A stretch of 64,000 bases of DNA. Origin: Cocos nucifera. Taxonomy: Eukaryota > Streptophyta > Magnoliopsida > Arecales > Arecaceae. The notes under the pieces were generated by a model, which saw only the letters and a list, made by a program, of their open reading frames with translations, did not search any database and was not told where the DNA came from. Shown here piece by piece: positions 33,100 to 45,330 of the stretch. The translations under genes and the position numbers were made by a program. The DNA is taken from assembly GCA_006176705.1 (NCBI GenBank), contig QRFJ01000373.1, forward strand, positions 115,705 through 179,704, written 5' to 3'. The first letter of the stretch is position 1, and each line of letters opens with the position of its first letter.

Positions 33100-34366
33100 G
33101 TGCCATATACATAAGCACAAATTATACACACATAGTTGATTTTTGCATTAATTAATAAGGTTTAGCTAAGATTGCTATAATACAAAATGGTCTATGGATA
33201 TTTCTTAGTAGCAAGTTGTAATTCATTTTAATTTCTTGAATGAGAGAAGTGTGCAGAACTTAACTAACTATTTCTATACTTAGATGATTTTTAATCCCAA
33301 AAATACTCAAACCTTGAACATAATTCTGATCAACCCAAAACTATGTGGCTGTACTTGACTTGGACCAAGCCGCCATTTGTCCCTTTGGATTTTAAAAGTA
33401 GAATGGCCAATGCAGGCTGCACTAGCCCAAAAGTCTAGGTTGAATTTTAAAATAAATTTAAATGGAGTTGAAATCCTGATCAAGCAAATCTTTCCAATCG
33501 AAAGCAGTTGTAGTCCTATGAGCAAGTGAAAATAGAGAGTTTCTATTGGTAGTTGATTTTAACTACGTGCCGGTTGCCTTGAGATGCAACCCATAGCTAC
33601 CAAAATATTGTCCCAAAACAAGTTTAGTGGCATCCAATGCCAGCTTGTATTCCACAATTCTCTCTCAAATATCAAGAAATTATTAGGTGAACCTAAAACC
33701 TAGGATGAAATCATTCCCATAGGATCTGGGAATGATTTCTTTGGAAGTGGAGTTGAGGATTAGGAGTTCTAAAATGGACCATCAATTCGGTCTGCGGCTA
33801 GCAACTCATGGTGTTACTATGTCAACTGAGAGGAGATCAACGAGTCCTCAAACAGGAGAAACTCAATCAGAGGAGGAGGTAAAATTTTCTCATAATTACA
33901 CCCCTGCCCTTTGGTTTCACTGCCGAATTAATCCCATTTGACATAATTCCTCCAAACCAACTCCAATCCTCATCAACTTGATTCCTACTCAAATGGCTTG
34001 TGTTCGACCCACCTTGTGTCCAAACCCCTTTGTGAGTTAATAACTTAACCACGTCCCCTTTCAAATGCTACTGAACGTCCTCAAAATATTTTTTTTCATC
34101 CTCCATTCCTTCCACCTTTCCAAATTCCATCTCTCTCTTGCAACCAACGGTGCCAAAACTCCGACCATTAGGCTCCTATCTAATCTCGTCATGCCGGAAT
34201 GGCTTTTCAATCAATCCTTATAAACCTATTGCCGCCAACCTACTTGCATAACCTAAGCAACGACAAACATTGGGTCAAAGGAAAAGCACCAAAAGTTTCA
34301 AAAAGAAGCGCACGTTTGAGAACCAAAAAAAAAAAATCAAGATCTTAAGTTTGGAGGAGCATAATC
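33100..34366. other. Unassigned sequence
   Basis: I recognise no domain, terminal repeat or tandem array. Base composition is less AT-biased and less repetitive than the surroundings. Short open frames (33307-33525 minus, 33732-33941 plus) resemble nothing I know. It may be old unique DNA or an unrecognised element. Confidence 0.4.
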
Positions 34367-35299
34367 TATCAAAAATTATATCCCAAAACCAATTGTCAAC
34401 CTATTAATGGTTAAACTCTTTCATGTAAATATAAGTAAATTGATAATTAATAAAATATTATTTGATTTTTTTCATCATAAATATATATATTTTCTAATGA
34501 ACTCCTATATTGTGATGAAGTTCTTGAAACTATTTAGATGAGGATTTATCATTTAGTTCTTAAATTTATTCACGATAAAATAATATGCTATTATAAGAAC
34601 GATAGCAATATCAAGTATAGATCATTATATGCTATATAGATTAGTTATCCTCTTAACCAAGGAGTATGGAGATGCTAGTATAGCATACAAATGAGATATA
34701 GGAGTATATCTGTACTGAACATGACCACACCATAGCATTCTACTATCAAGACTTGCTTTGAAGGGATATGGATATAAGTATCCCTTAAACTTGAGATCAA
34801 TATGGTGATTTGCAAGCAACTCATTATACTTTAATGTTGAAGTACCTAAATTTCTAATTCAGTAATGAAAAATTTCTGGATGTAGTCAAGTACTTATTAA
34901 GTCGGTGCATGAGTTAAGATAGGATTGACCCCTCCAAGTAAAACTAGAGATAGTGCATCATTGTATTTTAATTTAGCAAGAACTCAACCAGGGCAATCCA
35001 TGTGATGGATTCAAAATTTGAAATATAATATGGATGACTTATTTAGAGTTGACAATTAAATCCTAGGTCATCCTTTGAGTATTCAGGGTTAAAGGGATAA
35101 ATTATATGGTAACTATATTCTAGTAAATTCTAAATATTGCTTCATATACATTCGACCTATCTTGACATCTGGTATTATTGTTAGATGATTACTTTGATTA
35201 GTATAGAAATTTATTTCTGTGCCACTAGCTTAGGTTTGAACCTATGGGATCATACTCATAAAAAATATCTATCTAATCATGTGGTTGATCGAGAGTTTT

Positions 35300-35500
35300 A
35301 TTGGACTAAGACTCTATGATCAAGAGTCTCACTGAACTAGGACTTTATGATCCAGAGTTCTACTGAGCTAGGATACTATGATTAGGAGTCCTACTAAGTT
35401 AGGACTATATGATCAAGAGTCTCATAGAATGGAGACTCTGTGGTTAGGAGTCCTATTGAATGGAGACTCTATGACAAGAAGTCCTACTCGACTGGAACCC
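35300..35500 (+). repeat. Short tandem repeats in LTR copy 3
   Basis: About seven units of 27-30 bp, each like GGACTCTATGATCAAGAGTCCTACTGA. Each unit contains a small palindrome (GACTC...GAGTC). I did not see this array in copies 1 and 2. Confidence 0.7.
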
Positions 35501-35634
35501 TATCTTTGGAGAACTAGTTAGAAATATGATTACTAATTAACTCAATTTGATTGAGCATAAAAGTTTGGATCAAATCTAATTGAATTGGATTCAATTTAGT
35601 TTGATTCGATTAGATCATGAGATGACCTAATTGC

Positions 35635-35637
35635 TAA
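35635..35637 (+). other. Target-site duplication TAA of CACTA A, left
   Basis: TAA abuts the CACTATAAAAAAATAG terminus. The same triplet follows the opposite terminus at 58436-58438. Confidence 0.7.
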
Positions 35638-35649
35638 CACTATAAAAAA

Positions 35650-36740
35650 ATAGTAATTTTATGATCAATCATTAAAAAAATTAATATACTGATTGAAAAA
35701 TATTGATTACAAAATCAATGGTAAAATTAAAATTTTACGATCAATTTTGCAATCGAAAACTTGAATATACAAATAAATTTATAAAATATTAATTTTTCAA
35801 AATTTTGCAGTCGATTTTCAAACTGATTTTCTAATCATAAAATTTTACGATAAAAAAATAATCAATTATAAAATATTTAATTATTTTTTAATTTAAATAT
35901 AGAATAAAAAATAATTTAAAAAATTTATGATCAATTTTTTGATTGTAAAATTAATATTTTACAATTGATTTTGCAACCAATTTTTTGATCATAAAATTTG
36001 TAATCAAAAAATTGATTGCAAAATATCTTAATTATTTTTTTCAAATTTAAAATAATTTAAAAATTTTATGATTGAATTTTTGGTCAACAAATTAAATTTT
36101 TTAACTAATTTTTTGGTCATAAAATTTGCAACCAAAAAATGATCACAAAATATCTTAATTATGTTTTTTAATTTAAAATAATTAAAAAAATTTGTAACTA
36201 ATTTTTTGTTCATAAAATTAAATTTTGTGATCAATTTTTTGATTGCAAAATTAAATTATGCAATTAATTTTTTCATCACAAAATTTACAACCAAAATATT
36301 GATCATAAAATATTTTAATTACTTTTTAGTTTAAAATAATTTTAAAATTTTGCAATCAATTTTTTGATCATAAAATTAAATTTTGCAATTGATTTTTTGG
36401 TCATAAAATTTACAACCAAAAAATCTATCATAAAATATTTTAATTATTTTTTAAATTAAAATAATTAAAAAATTTTGTGATCAAATTTTTTTGGTTGTAA
36501 ATTAAATTTTGTAACCAATTTTTTGATCAAAAATTTACAACCAAAAAATTGATCATAAAATATTTTAATTATTTTTTTAATTTAAAAAATTTAAAATTTT
36601 ATTATCAATTTTTTTATCACAAAATTAAATTTTGCAATCAATTTTTTTATTGCAAAATTTTGCAACTGAGAAATCAATCACAAATATATTTTGCAATTGA
36701 ATATAATTTATTTTTTTATTTTTTACTAAATATGATATAA
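35650..36740. repeat. CACTA A left subterminal palindromic repeats
   Basis: About 50-60-bp units of TTTTTTGATCATAAAATT and AATTTTGCAACCAAAAAA types in both orientations. They form potential hairpins throughout. The motif differs from the ATGATGAAAA motif of the element at 1382-5694. Confidence 0.8.
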
Positions 36741-36741
36741 T

Positions 36742-37665
36742 TTTAGAATTTAAAGTTCATCTTCATTATTTATTATCTAAATAATTATTATTAAAATATT
36801 ATTATAAAAGACTGCCTCGATCTGATAGCCCTAACTATGTCAATCAATAAAATTTGATTTTGCTGACCATGAATGACTATGATCTGATAGATAGAGACCA
36901 TCAATGGATCTAAAAATTTGCAACAATAATTTCGATAATATTTATAGCATACTAGTAAAATTTTGCTTCAATCGGACATCATTATCTTGATTATTTTAAT
37001 ACAAAATAATTTAGACCAATAAATAAAAATTGAGTGATCAAAAGGCCAAATGGTATCCAATTATAAGATAATTTTTTAGATAAATAATATTTACTACTAC
37101 TTTAATCATTTATATGGTGGTGATCAAAAAATCTAAATATCACATGTATATACCATCTATATTAAGCAGAACTTACAAAAGTACAAGTATAATTACTTAA
37201 AAACTTTAAGAATAAGTATTAAGAGATATATAATTTTGGATTGTTCATATACGTACGATTTAAATTTTATGATCATCACTATATAAATAATCAAAATAGT
37301 TATAAAGATCAATTATCTAAAAAATTATCTTATAATTGAACGCCATTGAACCTTTTGATCACTCGTTTTTCATTTAATGGTTTAAATTATTCTATACTAA
37401 ATTGACCATGATAATGATGTCTAATTGAAGTAAAATTTTAATAGTATGCCATAAATATTATCGAGATCATCTTTGTAAGTTTTTAAACCTATCAATGGTC
37501 TCTATCTATTAGATCATTATATGGCTATTCACGACCACCAAAATCAAATTTTATTAATCGATATAGTTAGGGCTACCGGATCGAGATGATCTTTTGTGAT
37601 GATATTCTAATGATAATTATTTAGATAATGAATGATGAAGATGGGCTTTAAATTCTAAAATTATA
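36742..37665. repeat. Foldback core of CACTA A
   Basis: The left arm (about 36742-37160) complements the right arm (about 37230-37665), for example CTCGATCTGATAGCCCTAACT against AGGGCTACCGGATCGAG. It is homologous to the core at 2077-3003. Confidence 0.8.
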
Positions 37666-38160
37666 ACATATTCAAAAAAAATAAAAAAATATTTGGTTAT
37701 AAAATATATTTGCAATTGATTTTTCGGTCATAAAATTTTTTGACCAAAAAGTCGATTGCAAAATATAATTTTATGATCAAAAAATCTACCATAAAATTTT
37801 AAAATTACTTTAAATTAAAAAAATAATTAAAACATTTTACGATCGAGTTTTGGTTACAAAATTTTATGATCAAAAAATTGATTGCAAAATCTAATTTTGA
37901 GACCAAAAAATTGATCACAAAATTTTTAAATTATTTTAAATTTTAAAAAAAATAATTAAAATATTTTGTGATTGATTTTTTGATTGTAAAATTTTATAAT
38001 AGAAAAATGGTTGCAAAATTTAATTTTTTTGTAAGAAAAGAAAAAAAATCTTTTTTATTATTTGCGATCAATTTTTTGGTTACATTTTTTTTTAATTTTT
38101 TGCAATCAAAAAATTGATCGTAAATTTAAATTTTGAAAATTTTAATTGACGACCAATTTA
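37666..38160. repeat. CACTA A subterminal-type repeats right of the core
   Basis: The TTTTTGGTCATAAAATT and CAAAAAATTGATCAC palindromes continue, mirroring the left side. Confidence 0.7.
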
Positions 38161-39470
38161 TCAGTTGCTTTTTTTTTGTAAGAAAAGAAAAGGACCCCCC
38201 ACGCCCACCCCTCGTCCCCTGCACAACCGCCCAAACCCCATCTTCCCCTCCCCGACCTGTCCGTAATGACCTCCCCTCGCTGGCCCACCGCAACGACCCC
38301 CCTCCCTCCCTGATGACCTCCTACGATGATCTACCCTTGCCAACCCACCTACAACGGTATTTTCGTGCCGGCCCCCTCGCTTGCCCTTTCGAGTGCTCGC
38401 CCGGCTCCCCCTTCCAATTTTTTAATTTTTTGTAATAAAAAAATTGATCGTAAATTTGAATTTTGAAAAATTTTAATTGACACTTTTATTTTAGTGACCG
38501 ACTTATCAATTGATTTTTTTCTGTAAGAAAAGAAAAAAAAAACTTCATTTTAAACCCATTCCTCCCCCCACCCAGCCACCCGAACCCCTATCTTCCCCTT
38601 CCCAGCCCGCTCGCAATGGCGTGCCCTCCCCTCCCTAGCAATCACCCATAATAGCCTCCCATCGCCAATCCACTGTGATGCGCTCCCCTCCCCTCCCTGA
38701 TGGTCGCCTGCGATGGCCTTCCCTTGTTGGCCCGCCCGCGATGGCCTGCCCTTGTCGGCCCTCCACGATGGCCCCGCCTTCCCTTCTGGGTGACTGCTTG
38801 CGACGTTCTCCCTCCCCTTCCCAGCGACCGCCTACAACGGCCTACCCACGATGGCCTCCCCTCACCAACCTTCCACGATAGCCCCCACCTCCCCTTCCGA
38901 GCAACCACACGCGACGGCCTCCCCTCGCCGGCCTGCCCATAATAGCCTTGCTCCCCTCCAGCCTTTCCTCGTTGGCTCGCCTACGATGACCCCCCTCCCT
39001 CCCCGCCGACCACCCATGATGCCTCCCCTCACTAACTAGCCTGTAACGGCCTCCCCTCCCCTCCAATCTCCCCTCACTGACCCACTCACAATGGCCCCAC
39101 TCCCCTCCAGCTTTCTGTTGAATCTCCTTCCCTTTTTCTTACCACCACCTGCCATCGATCTCCACCATCGGAGAACAAGGTATAGTCAGGGGCGGTGCGG
39201 GCAGTCGAGGAACCAGGGTGCGGAGCCAAAGGCATAGAGCAGTGGCTGGGGGGGTAGTGTGGGTGGCCAAAGGGCAGTGCAGGCGATCGGAGGATGGTGT
39301 AGGTGGCTAAGGAGCAGCATGGTCAATCGGTGGGTGGTGTGGATGGTTAAGGGGCAACACGAGAGGGGGTGCAAGGAACCGATGGAGTAGATGAGGACGG
39401 CAACGTGGGCGAGTGAGGACAGCGATGGAGGCAGCCACGGAAGGCATATGAAGGAAAGAGAAGGATGGAA
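38161..39470. repeat. C-rich blocks in CACTA A
   Basis: Two C-rich blocks (38185-38420 and 38560-39470) with recurring words such as GCGATGGCCT and CCCTCCC, separated by a copy of the TTTTTTTGTAAGAAAAGAAAA-type junction. Open frames on both strands are Pro/Arg/Gly-rich artefacts of composition. The words GATGGCCTCCC and ACGATGGC recur with irregular spacing, like a decayed minisatellite. Confidence 0.65.
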
Positions 39471-40757
39471 AATAATAATAATAATAATGTAATAAATATA
39501 ATAATAAGTATTAAAATAATATAAATAATAATAAATTATTAAAAATATTAATAATTTATTATTATATAAAAAATAAAAACTACATAAAAATTAAAAAATA
39601 TATATAATTAAATTTTAAATATTATAAAAACAAATTATGACTAATTTTATGATCAATTTTTTAATTAAAAAAATTAAAAATAATTAGCAATCAATTTTGT
39701 GATCAATATGTTAATTAAAAAATAAAAATAATTAGCAACCAATTTTGGGATTGATTTTTTAATTAAAAATTTATAAATAATTAGCCACCAATTTTATGAT
39801 CATTTTTATTAATAAAAAATATTTTAATAAAATTAGTGATTGATTTTATAACTGATAGGTTAATTTTAAAAATTAAAAATTATTATTGATAGATTTTAAA
39901 TTAATTTTTCTAATAAAAAATTTTAAAAATAATATTAAAATGTATTAATAATTCAAATTTATATAAAAAATAAAATACCTAAAAAATAAAAATGTAATAT
40001 AATAAAAAATAATATATAAATAAAAAATATATAAAATAAAAATTTAAATATTATCAAAATAAATTATGATTTATTTTAACTCTATAATTAAAAAATTAAA
40101 AATAATTAGCAACCAATTTTATGACTGATATGTTAATTAAAAATTAAAAATAATTAATAATCAATTTTATTAATAAAATATTTTAAAAATAAATAACAAC
40201 CAATTTTATGATCAATTTTTTAATTAAAAATTTATAAATAATAAGCAACCAATTCTATAATCAATTTTATTAATAAGATTTTTTTTAATAAAATTAGCGA
40301 TCAATTTTATGATTGATATGTTAATTAAAAAATTAAAAATAATTATCAATTAATTTTATGATTGATTTATTAATAAAAATTTTAAAAATAAATAGCGATC
40401 GATTTTATGACTATTTTTTAATTAAAAAAATTAAAAATAATTAGTGATTAATTTTATTAATAAAAAAATATTTTAACAAAATTAATGATCAATTTTATGA
40501 CCAATAGGTTAATTAAAAGAATAAAAATAATTACCAACTGATTTGATGATCAATTTTATTAATAAAAAATATTTTAAAAATAAATAACAATCAATTTTGC
40601 AACTAATGTATTAATGAAAAAAATAAAAATAATTAATGACTAATTTTATAAATATTTTATTAATAAAAAATTTAAAAATAATTAATGACTGATTTTATGA
40701 TTGATTTGTTAGTAAAAAATATTTTAATATATTTAAAGAGTGATCGATTTTAGCAAT
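39471..40757. repeat. CACTA A right-hand subterminal repeats
   Basis: Many units of about 55-60 bp of the form AATTAGCRACCAATTTTATGATC...TTAATTAAAAA. An AAT microsatellite opens the stretch at 39471-39488. Non-coding. Confidence 0.75.
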
Positions 40758-40760
40758 CGA
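40758..40760 (+). other. Probable target-site duplication CGA of CACTA B, left
   Basis: CGA precedes TACTATAAGAAAA. TGA follows the other end at 58193-58195, one transition away (C to T), as expected from cytosine deamination. Confidence 0.5.
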
Positions 40761-41235
40761 TACTATAAGAAAATTGAATATTAGTGATGGTATTAGCGAT
40801 GGTAAAAGTCTCTATCACTAATCAAGCTTTTTGCCACTGCAACATTGATAAAAAAAAATTGTTACTAATAATATTAGCGATGGTAACTAAATTATTAGCG
40901 ACGACAATGACTATCTCTAAAAATATATAAATTATTTTAAAATATTTAAATAAAAAAATATTAGTGATGATAAATTTAGATTTTTAGTGATAAAAATGGT
41001 ATCCTGCTAATAATTAACTATTAGTGATAACTTTATTATTATTAGTCATAGTGCAAGCCACTGCTAAAATTATTTAAAATTTTTATTTTTTTTAATATTT
41101 AAATATAAATAAAAATTAGTGATGGTATTTTTGGATTTTAGCAATGAAAATTTAGCATCACTAATTTTTTTTAAAAAAAATATATTTAAAATATTATTAG
41201 CGATGGAATTAGCGATGGCATATTTGACGTCGCTA
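40761..41235. repeat. CACTA B left subterminal repeats
   Basis: TTAGCGATGG, TTAGTGATGG and the inverse CATCACTAAT occur repeatedly after the terminus. A second cluster lies at 42390-42550. These are candidate transposase-binding repeats by analogy with En/Spm. Confidence 0.75.
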
Positions 41236-41239
41236 ATAA

Positions 41240-42300
41240 TTCACAATTGGTTTGACTTCAATTCGAACCCGATTTGAATCCAATTCAAAATTTTACTAAA
41301 CCTAATTTAATTAAGCTTTGAATCCAAATCCTACTTAGATTATAAAATCTAATTAATCTCAAATTAAATTAATATTAATTAAATTAAATCTAATTTAAAT
41401 AAATTAAAAAATTTATTTTCAACTTAGATTCAATTCAAATCTAATTAAAAAACCTATCAATCATAATTTAATTAGACTTTTAATTCAAGTCCTATTTGAG
41501 TAATAAAATTTAATTATTTTTAAATTAAATCAAGTCTAATTAAATTTAAGTTAATTTAAATAATTAAAAAATAATAATTTTTAATTTAGATTTGATTTGA
41601 ATACAATTCAAATCTGATTCAAATCCAATTCGAAATCCTATCAAACCTAATTCAATTAGGCTTCGAATCTAAATCCTATATGAATTATAAAATCTAATTA
41701 ATCTTAAATTAAGTTAAAAATTAATCAAATTAAATTTTATTTAAATTAATTAAAAAATTTAATTTGGGTTTAATTCGAATCCAATTCGAACACGATTTGA
41801 ATCTAATTAGAAAACTTATCAATCATAATTCAATTAGACTTTAAAATTCATGTCCGAAATGGATAAAAAAAATCTAATTACTTTGATATTAAGTCAAATA
41901 TAATTAAATTTAATCTAATTATAATTAATTAGTAAAAAATAATTTTTAATTTAGGTTCAATCCAAATGCAGTTGGAACTCGATTTGAATCCAATTCGAAA
42001 TCCTATGTAACCTAATTCAATTAGACTTTGAATCCAAATCTTAATTAGATCTTAAAACCTAATTACATTCAAATTAAGTCAAGTCTAATTAAATTTAATA
42101 TGATTTAAATTAATTATAAGAAAATAACTTTCAATTTGGTTTTAATTTGAATCCAATTCGAAATCATGTTAAATCTAATTCAATTAGACTTTGAATCTAA
42201 GTTTTACTTAAAATTTTAAAATCCAATTATTCTCAAATTAAGTCAAGCCTAATTAAATTAAATTTAATTTAAATTAATTAGAACTTGATCCATAAATTAA
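41240..42300 (+). repeat. About 175-bp tandem repeat, six units
   Basis: Units start with TTGAATCCAATTCGAAATCC-like sequence near 41275, 41431, 41606, 41788, 41970 and 42150. Each continues through CCTAATTCAATTAGACTTTG to an AT-rich TAATTAAATTTAATTTAAATTAATT tail. Divergence between units is substantial. No coding potential. Confidence 0.8.
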
Positions 42301-42559
42301 TTAAATCTAAAAATTTAATAAAATCAAATACTGATTTTTAACTATCTAAAAAATGACTTAGGAGAGAAAAAAATTAACGTTAAAGAATTTATATTAGCGA
42401 CAACAAGAATACCATCGCTAATAATTAAAAAATATTATTTTAAAAGTATAATTATTAGCAATAAAAATATTATTATCGATGGCTATGCCATCGCTAATAA
42501 TTTTTTTCATATTAGCCACGGAAAAGGATTATTAGCGATGAAAGTTATCGTCACTAATA

Positions 42560-44080
42560 ATTTTTTCGTCCTCATTTTTCTCCACCTCATTGTGCGCCCT
42601 CATTTCTCCCACACCACCACCCACCGCCTCCTTATTTTCCTCCATCCTACTGTCCACCATATCCTAGTTTCCCCACCACCCACCCTCCACCCTCCAGCAT
42701 TTTTATCCCCCACTGCCAATGCTCTCTCCCTACCCTTCGATCCCCCCCACCTCCTCTCTCCCCGGTCAATGACATTCCTTAGGCTGCATCCAGCCCGCCT
42801 TCCCGAGGCTTCGGCCACCTCCCGCCTCCCTGAGCCCCTGATCGTATCCCTCTGAATGCACCCAACCTGCCTTCCCAAGTCTTTGGCCACAAGCTTCTGA
42901 CCTCTTTCCGCCTCCTCAAAATTTTGGCTTGCCACCCCCTCTCTCTCGCCTTTGGTCCCCCCACCACCCCTCTTCTCCTCCCGACTGCACTTGACCTGCC
43001 TACCCGAAACCTCCGACCGCCTCTCACCTCCTCGAGCCTCCGGACACAAGCTTCCGGCCTTCTGCCTCCCTAAAACCTGGCCCACCATCCTCCTCTCCCC
43101 TACCATTTGGTTCTCCTACTAACCCCTCTCTCACCTTGGTCGCCTCCTACCTTCCTTCTCGAACCCCTAGCTGCCTCTTGCCTATCCAAATCCTCGATCC
43201 TTCGGTTCTCATGCCACTTCCTCTCTCCCTCGGTCAATGGCTTTCCTCCCGTTATCTCCTTCCGGCTACACCTGGCCCGCCTCCATGAATTCTTGCCCAC
43301 CTCCCACCTTCTCAAGCCCCTAGGCGCAATCTCCCGACCTCTAGCCTCCTCAAAACCCTAGCCCACCACTCTCCTCTCCCCCGCCACCCCCTCTCTCTTT
43401 CCGATCGCCTCCCCCTGGCCATCTCTTGTCTCCCTCACTAAAACCCCAGCTGTCTCCTACCTCCTTGAACCCTTGGCCCTTCAGTTCACCTGCCACCCCC
43501 TCTCTTCCTCGGTTGGCCGTTTTCCTCTAGCTATCTCCCTCCAGCTACACCTAGCCCACCTCCTCGAACCCCCGGCTGCCTCTCGTATCCCCAAGCCCCA
43601 GGCATAAGCTCCGACCCCCTACCTCCTCAAAACCCCAGCCCACCACCCTCCTCTCTCCCACATTTGATTCCCTCACCACCCCCTTATCCCCCGACCACCG
43701 CCTGCCTCCCTCCCCGAATCTCCGACCGTCTCCTATCTCTCTGAACCTCTAGCTCTTCAATTCACCCGCCACCCACTCTCTCTCTTGATTGGTCGCTTCC
43801 TCCCGATCGTCTCCCCTCGACTACATCTAGCCTCCTCTCGCCTCCTCGAAACCTTGGCCCACCACTATCCTCTCCCTCGACCATCGACTTCCCTCTAGCT
43901 ATCTTCCCTTGATTGCACTCAGCCTGCCTCCTCAAGCCCCGACCACCTCCAGCCTCCCCAAGCTCCCATCCGTGGCCACATCCCCGAGCCTCAGTCCCTA
44001 CTTGCATGTGCCTCATCGCATCTCAATTCCTACATGCTAACTCGTGCCTTAGTCCTATACAACAACCTTCTTTTATTATG
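42560..44080. repeat. C-rich block in CACTA B
   Basis: Plus-strand C-rich and G-poor, with recurring phrases such as CTCGAACCC, CCCACCACCCTCCTCTC and CCTGCCTCCC at irregular spacing of about 100-150 bp, suggesting an old tandem structure. It lies between subterminal repeats and the gene, as do the C-rich blocks at 12271, 25398 and 38161. Open frames on both strands are low-complexity. Confidence 0.6.
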
Positions 44081-44207
44081 AGTATTAGTGATTGTATTAG
44101 TAACAACTAATATCATCACTAAAATTTTTTTTATTTAAGTTATATTAATTAAGCATAATTAGATATTAAAAATTATTTAATTAAATATTAATTTATATAA
44201 AATTTTA

Positions 44208-44835
44208 GTTTTGATATGTAGAGTGCTCGAACCAAGGAAAGATTCGGACTGCAAACACGAGGCCAAGACATGTCCTACGCACTTTAGTCTTGACATGCAA
44301 AGCGCTCGAACCAAGAAAAGATTCGATCAACATTACAAACATGGGTCCAAGATGTGTCTTGTGTGCTCTGGTCTTGGCATGTAGAGCACATGAACCGAGA
44401 GAAGGTTTGGACTGTAAACATGAGGTCGAGATGTATCCTATGCACTTCGGTCTTGACATATAAAGTGCTCGAACCGAGGAAAGGTTCGGGCTGCATTGCA
44501 AACATGGGCCCGAGATATGCCCTACCAGCTTCGATCTCAACATGCAGAGTACTCAAACCGAGGAAAGATTCAGGCTGCATGCACGAGGTTGAGACGTGCC
44601 CTGCACGATTCAATCTTGGCATGCAAAATGCTAAAACCAAGGAAAGGTTTAAGCAGCATTGCAAACACGGACCCGAGACGTGTCCTGCATGCTTTGGTCT
44701 TGACATGCAGAGTGCTCGAACCAAGAAAAGGTTCGGACTGCATTAGAAATATGGGCTCGAGACGTGCCCTACACTCTCCAATCTCGGCATGCAGAGAGCT
44801 GAAACCAAGAAAAGGTTCGGATAGTATTGCAAACC
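44208..44835 (+). repeat. Minisatellite, about eight units of 77-85 bp
   Basis: Units begin CTTGACATGCAGAGTGCTCG near 44210, 44288, 44373, 44452, 44536, 44613, 44699 and 44783. Each contains AACCAAGGAAAGGTTCGG and CCCGAGACGTGTCCTG. Some units lack a short TTGCAA segment, giving two length classes that partly alternate. Because the unit is often free of stops, it creates open frames in several registers on both strands; these are not evidence of a gene. Confidence 0.9.
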
Positions 44836-45330
44836 ATCCCTATTTGCAATGATGTTTCTTACTTTTATGATTATGCTTTTGAAAATTCTGAACTCTTAAT
44901 TCAAGGACGGGCTCATTGTCCTTATAAGAAATGTGTCAATAGAGAATATTTGATAGAGATAGAATAGTTATTCATTTATATAGGAGTGGATTTATGCTAA
45001 ACTATAAGCATTGGTACTTATATGGAGATCGAGATGTTGGAGATAATTGCAAGGGCTTCGGAGGCTCTACTTATCCAAGACCTTGCTAATGTGCAAGAGC
45101 TTAATGGTGACGACTTGAGCAGATGATTAACATATTTGGTGTTTGATCTGGTTATTGCAAATTCTAACTAACAATCTTTTCTGCTAATACATTACATATG
45201 CTAACTAATAATTTTTGTTACACGTAAGTTAAATTTTGATTGTCTTGTTATATTTTGATAGATATTTTATTTTAACTAATTTTTAGATCATTTGCTTGCT
45301 TTGATTTTTATTTTTATTTTAGATATTATA
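44836..45330 (+). other. Spacer between minisatellite and CACTA B gene
   Basis: Mixed sequence with no long frame. CTTCGGAGGCTCTACTTATCC near 45056 might be exon residue, but no domain is recognisable. Confidence 0.3.

Larger units (their letters stand above)
34367..35637 (+). mobile_element. Copia LTR copy 3, left part (plus strand)
   Basis: Starts near ATCAAAAATTATATCCC, a decayed TGTTGGAAATATATCCC. It runs as the reverse complement of the family at 9203-12270; for example 34625-34930 complements 11700-12010. It stops at TAA (35635-35637), where CACTA A begins, and resumes at 58436. It includes a tandem set of ACTCTATGATCAAGAGTC-like units at 35300-35500. Confidence 0.65.

Noticed and set aside
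35650..38160. Regularly spaced palindromic repeats resembling a CRISPR array
   Set aside because: Repeats vary in sequence and spacing, there are no unique spacers or cas genes, and the DNA is plant nuclear; CACTA subterminal repeats explain it.
38133..39066. Arg/Gly- and Pro-rich frames on both strands
   Set aside because: C-rich block of CACTA A; the frames follow base composition.
42538..44110. Open frames of up to 168 codons on both strands
   Set aside because: Same compositional effect in the C-rich block of CACTA B; no domain, and frames overlap on both strands.
44205..44852. Four long overlapping frames of 112-146 codons with repeated motifs
   Set aside because: Produced by the 82-bp minisatellite, whose unit happens to lack stops in several registers.
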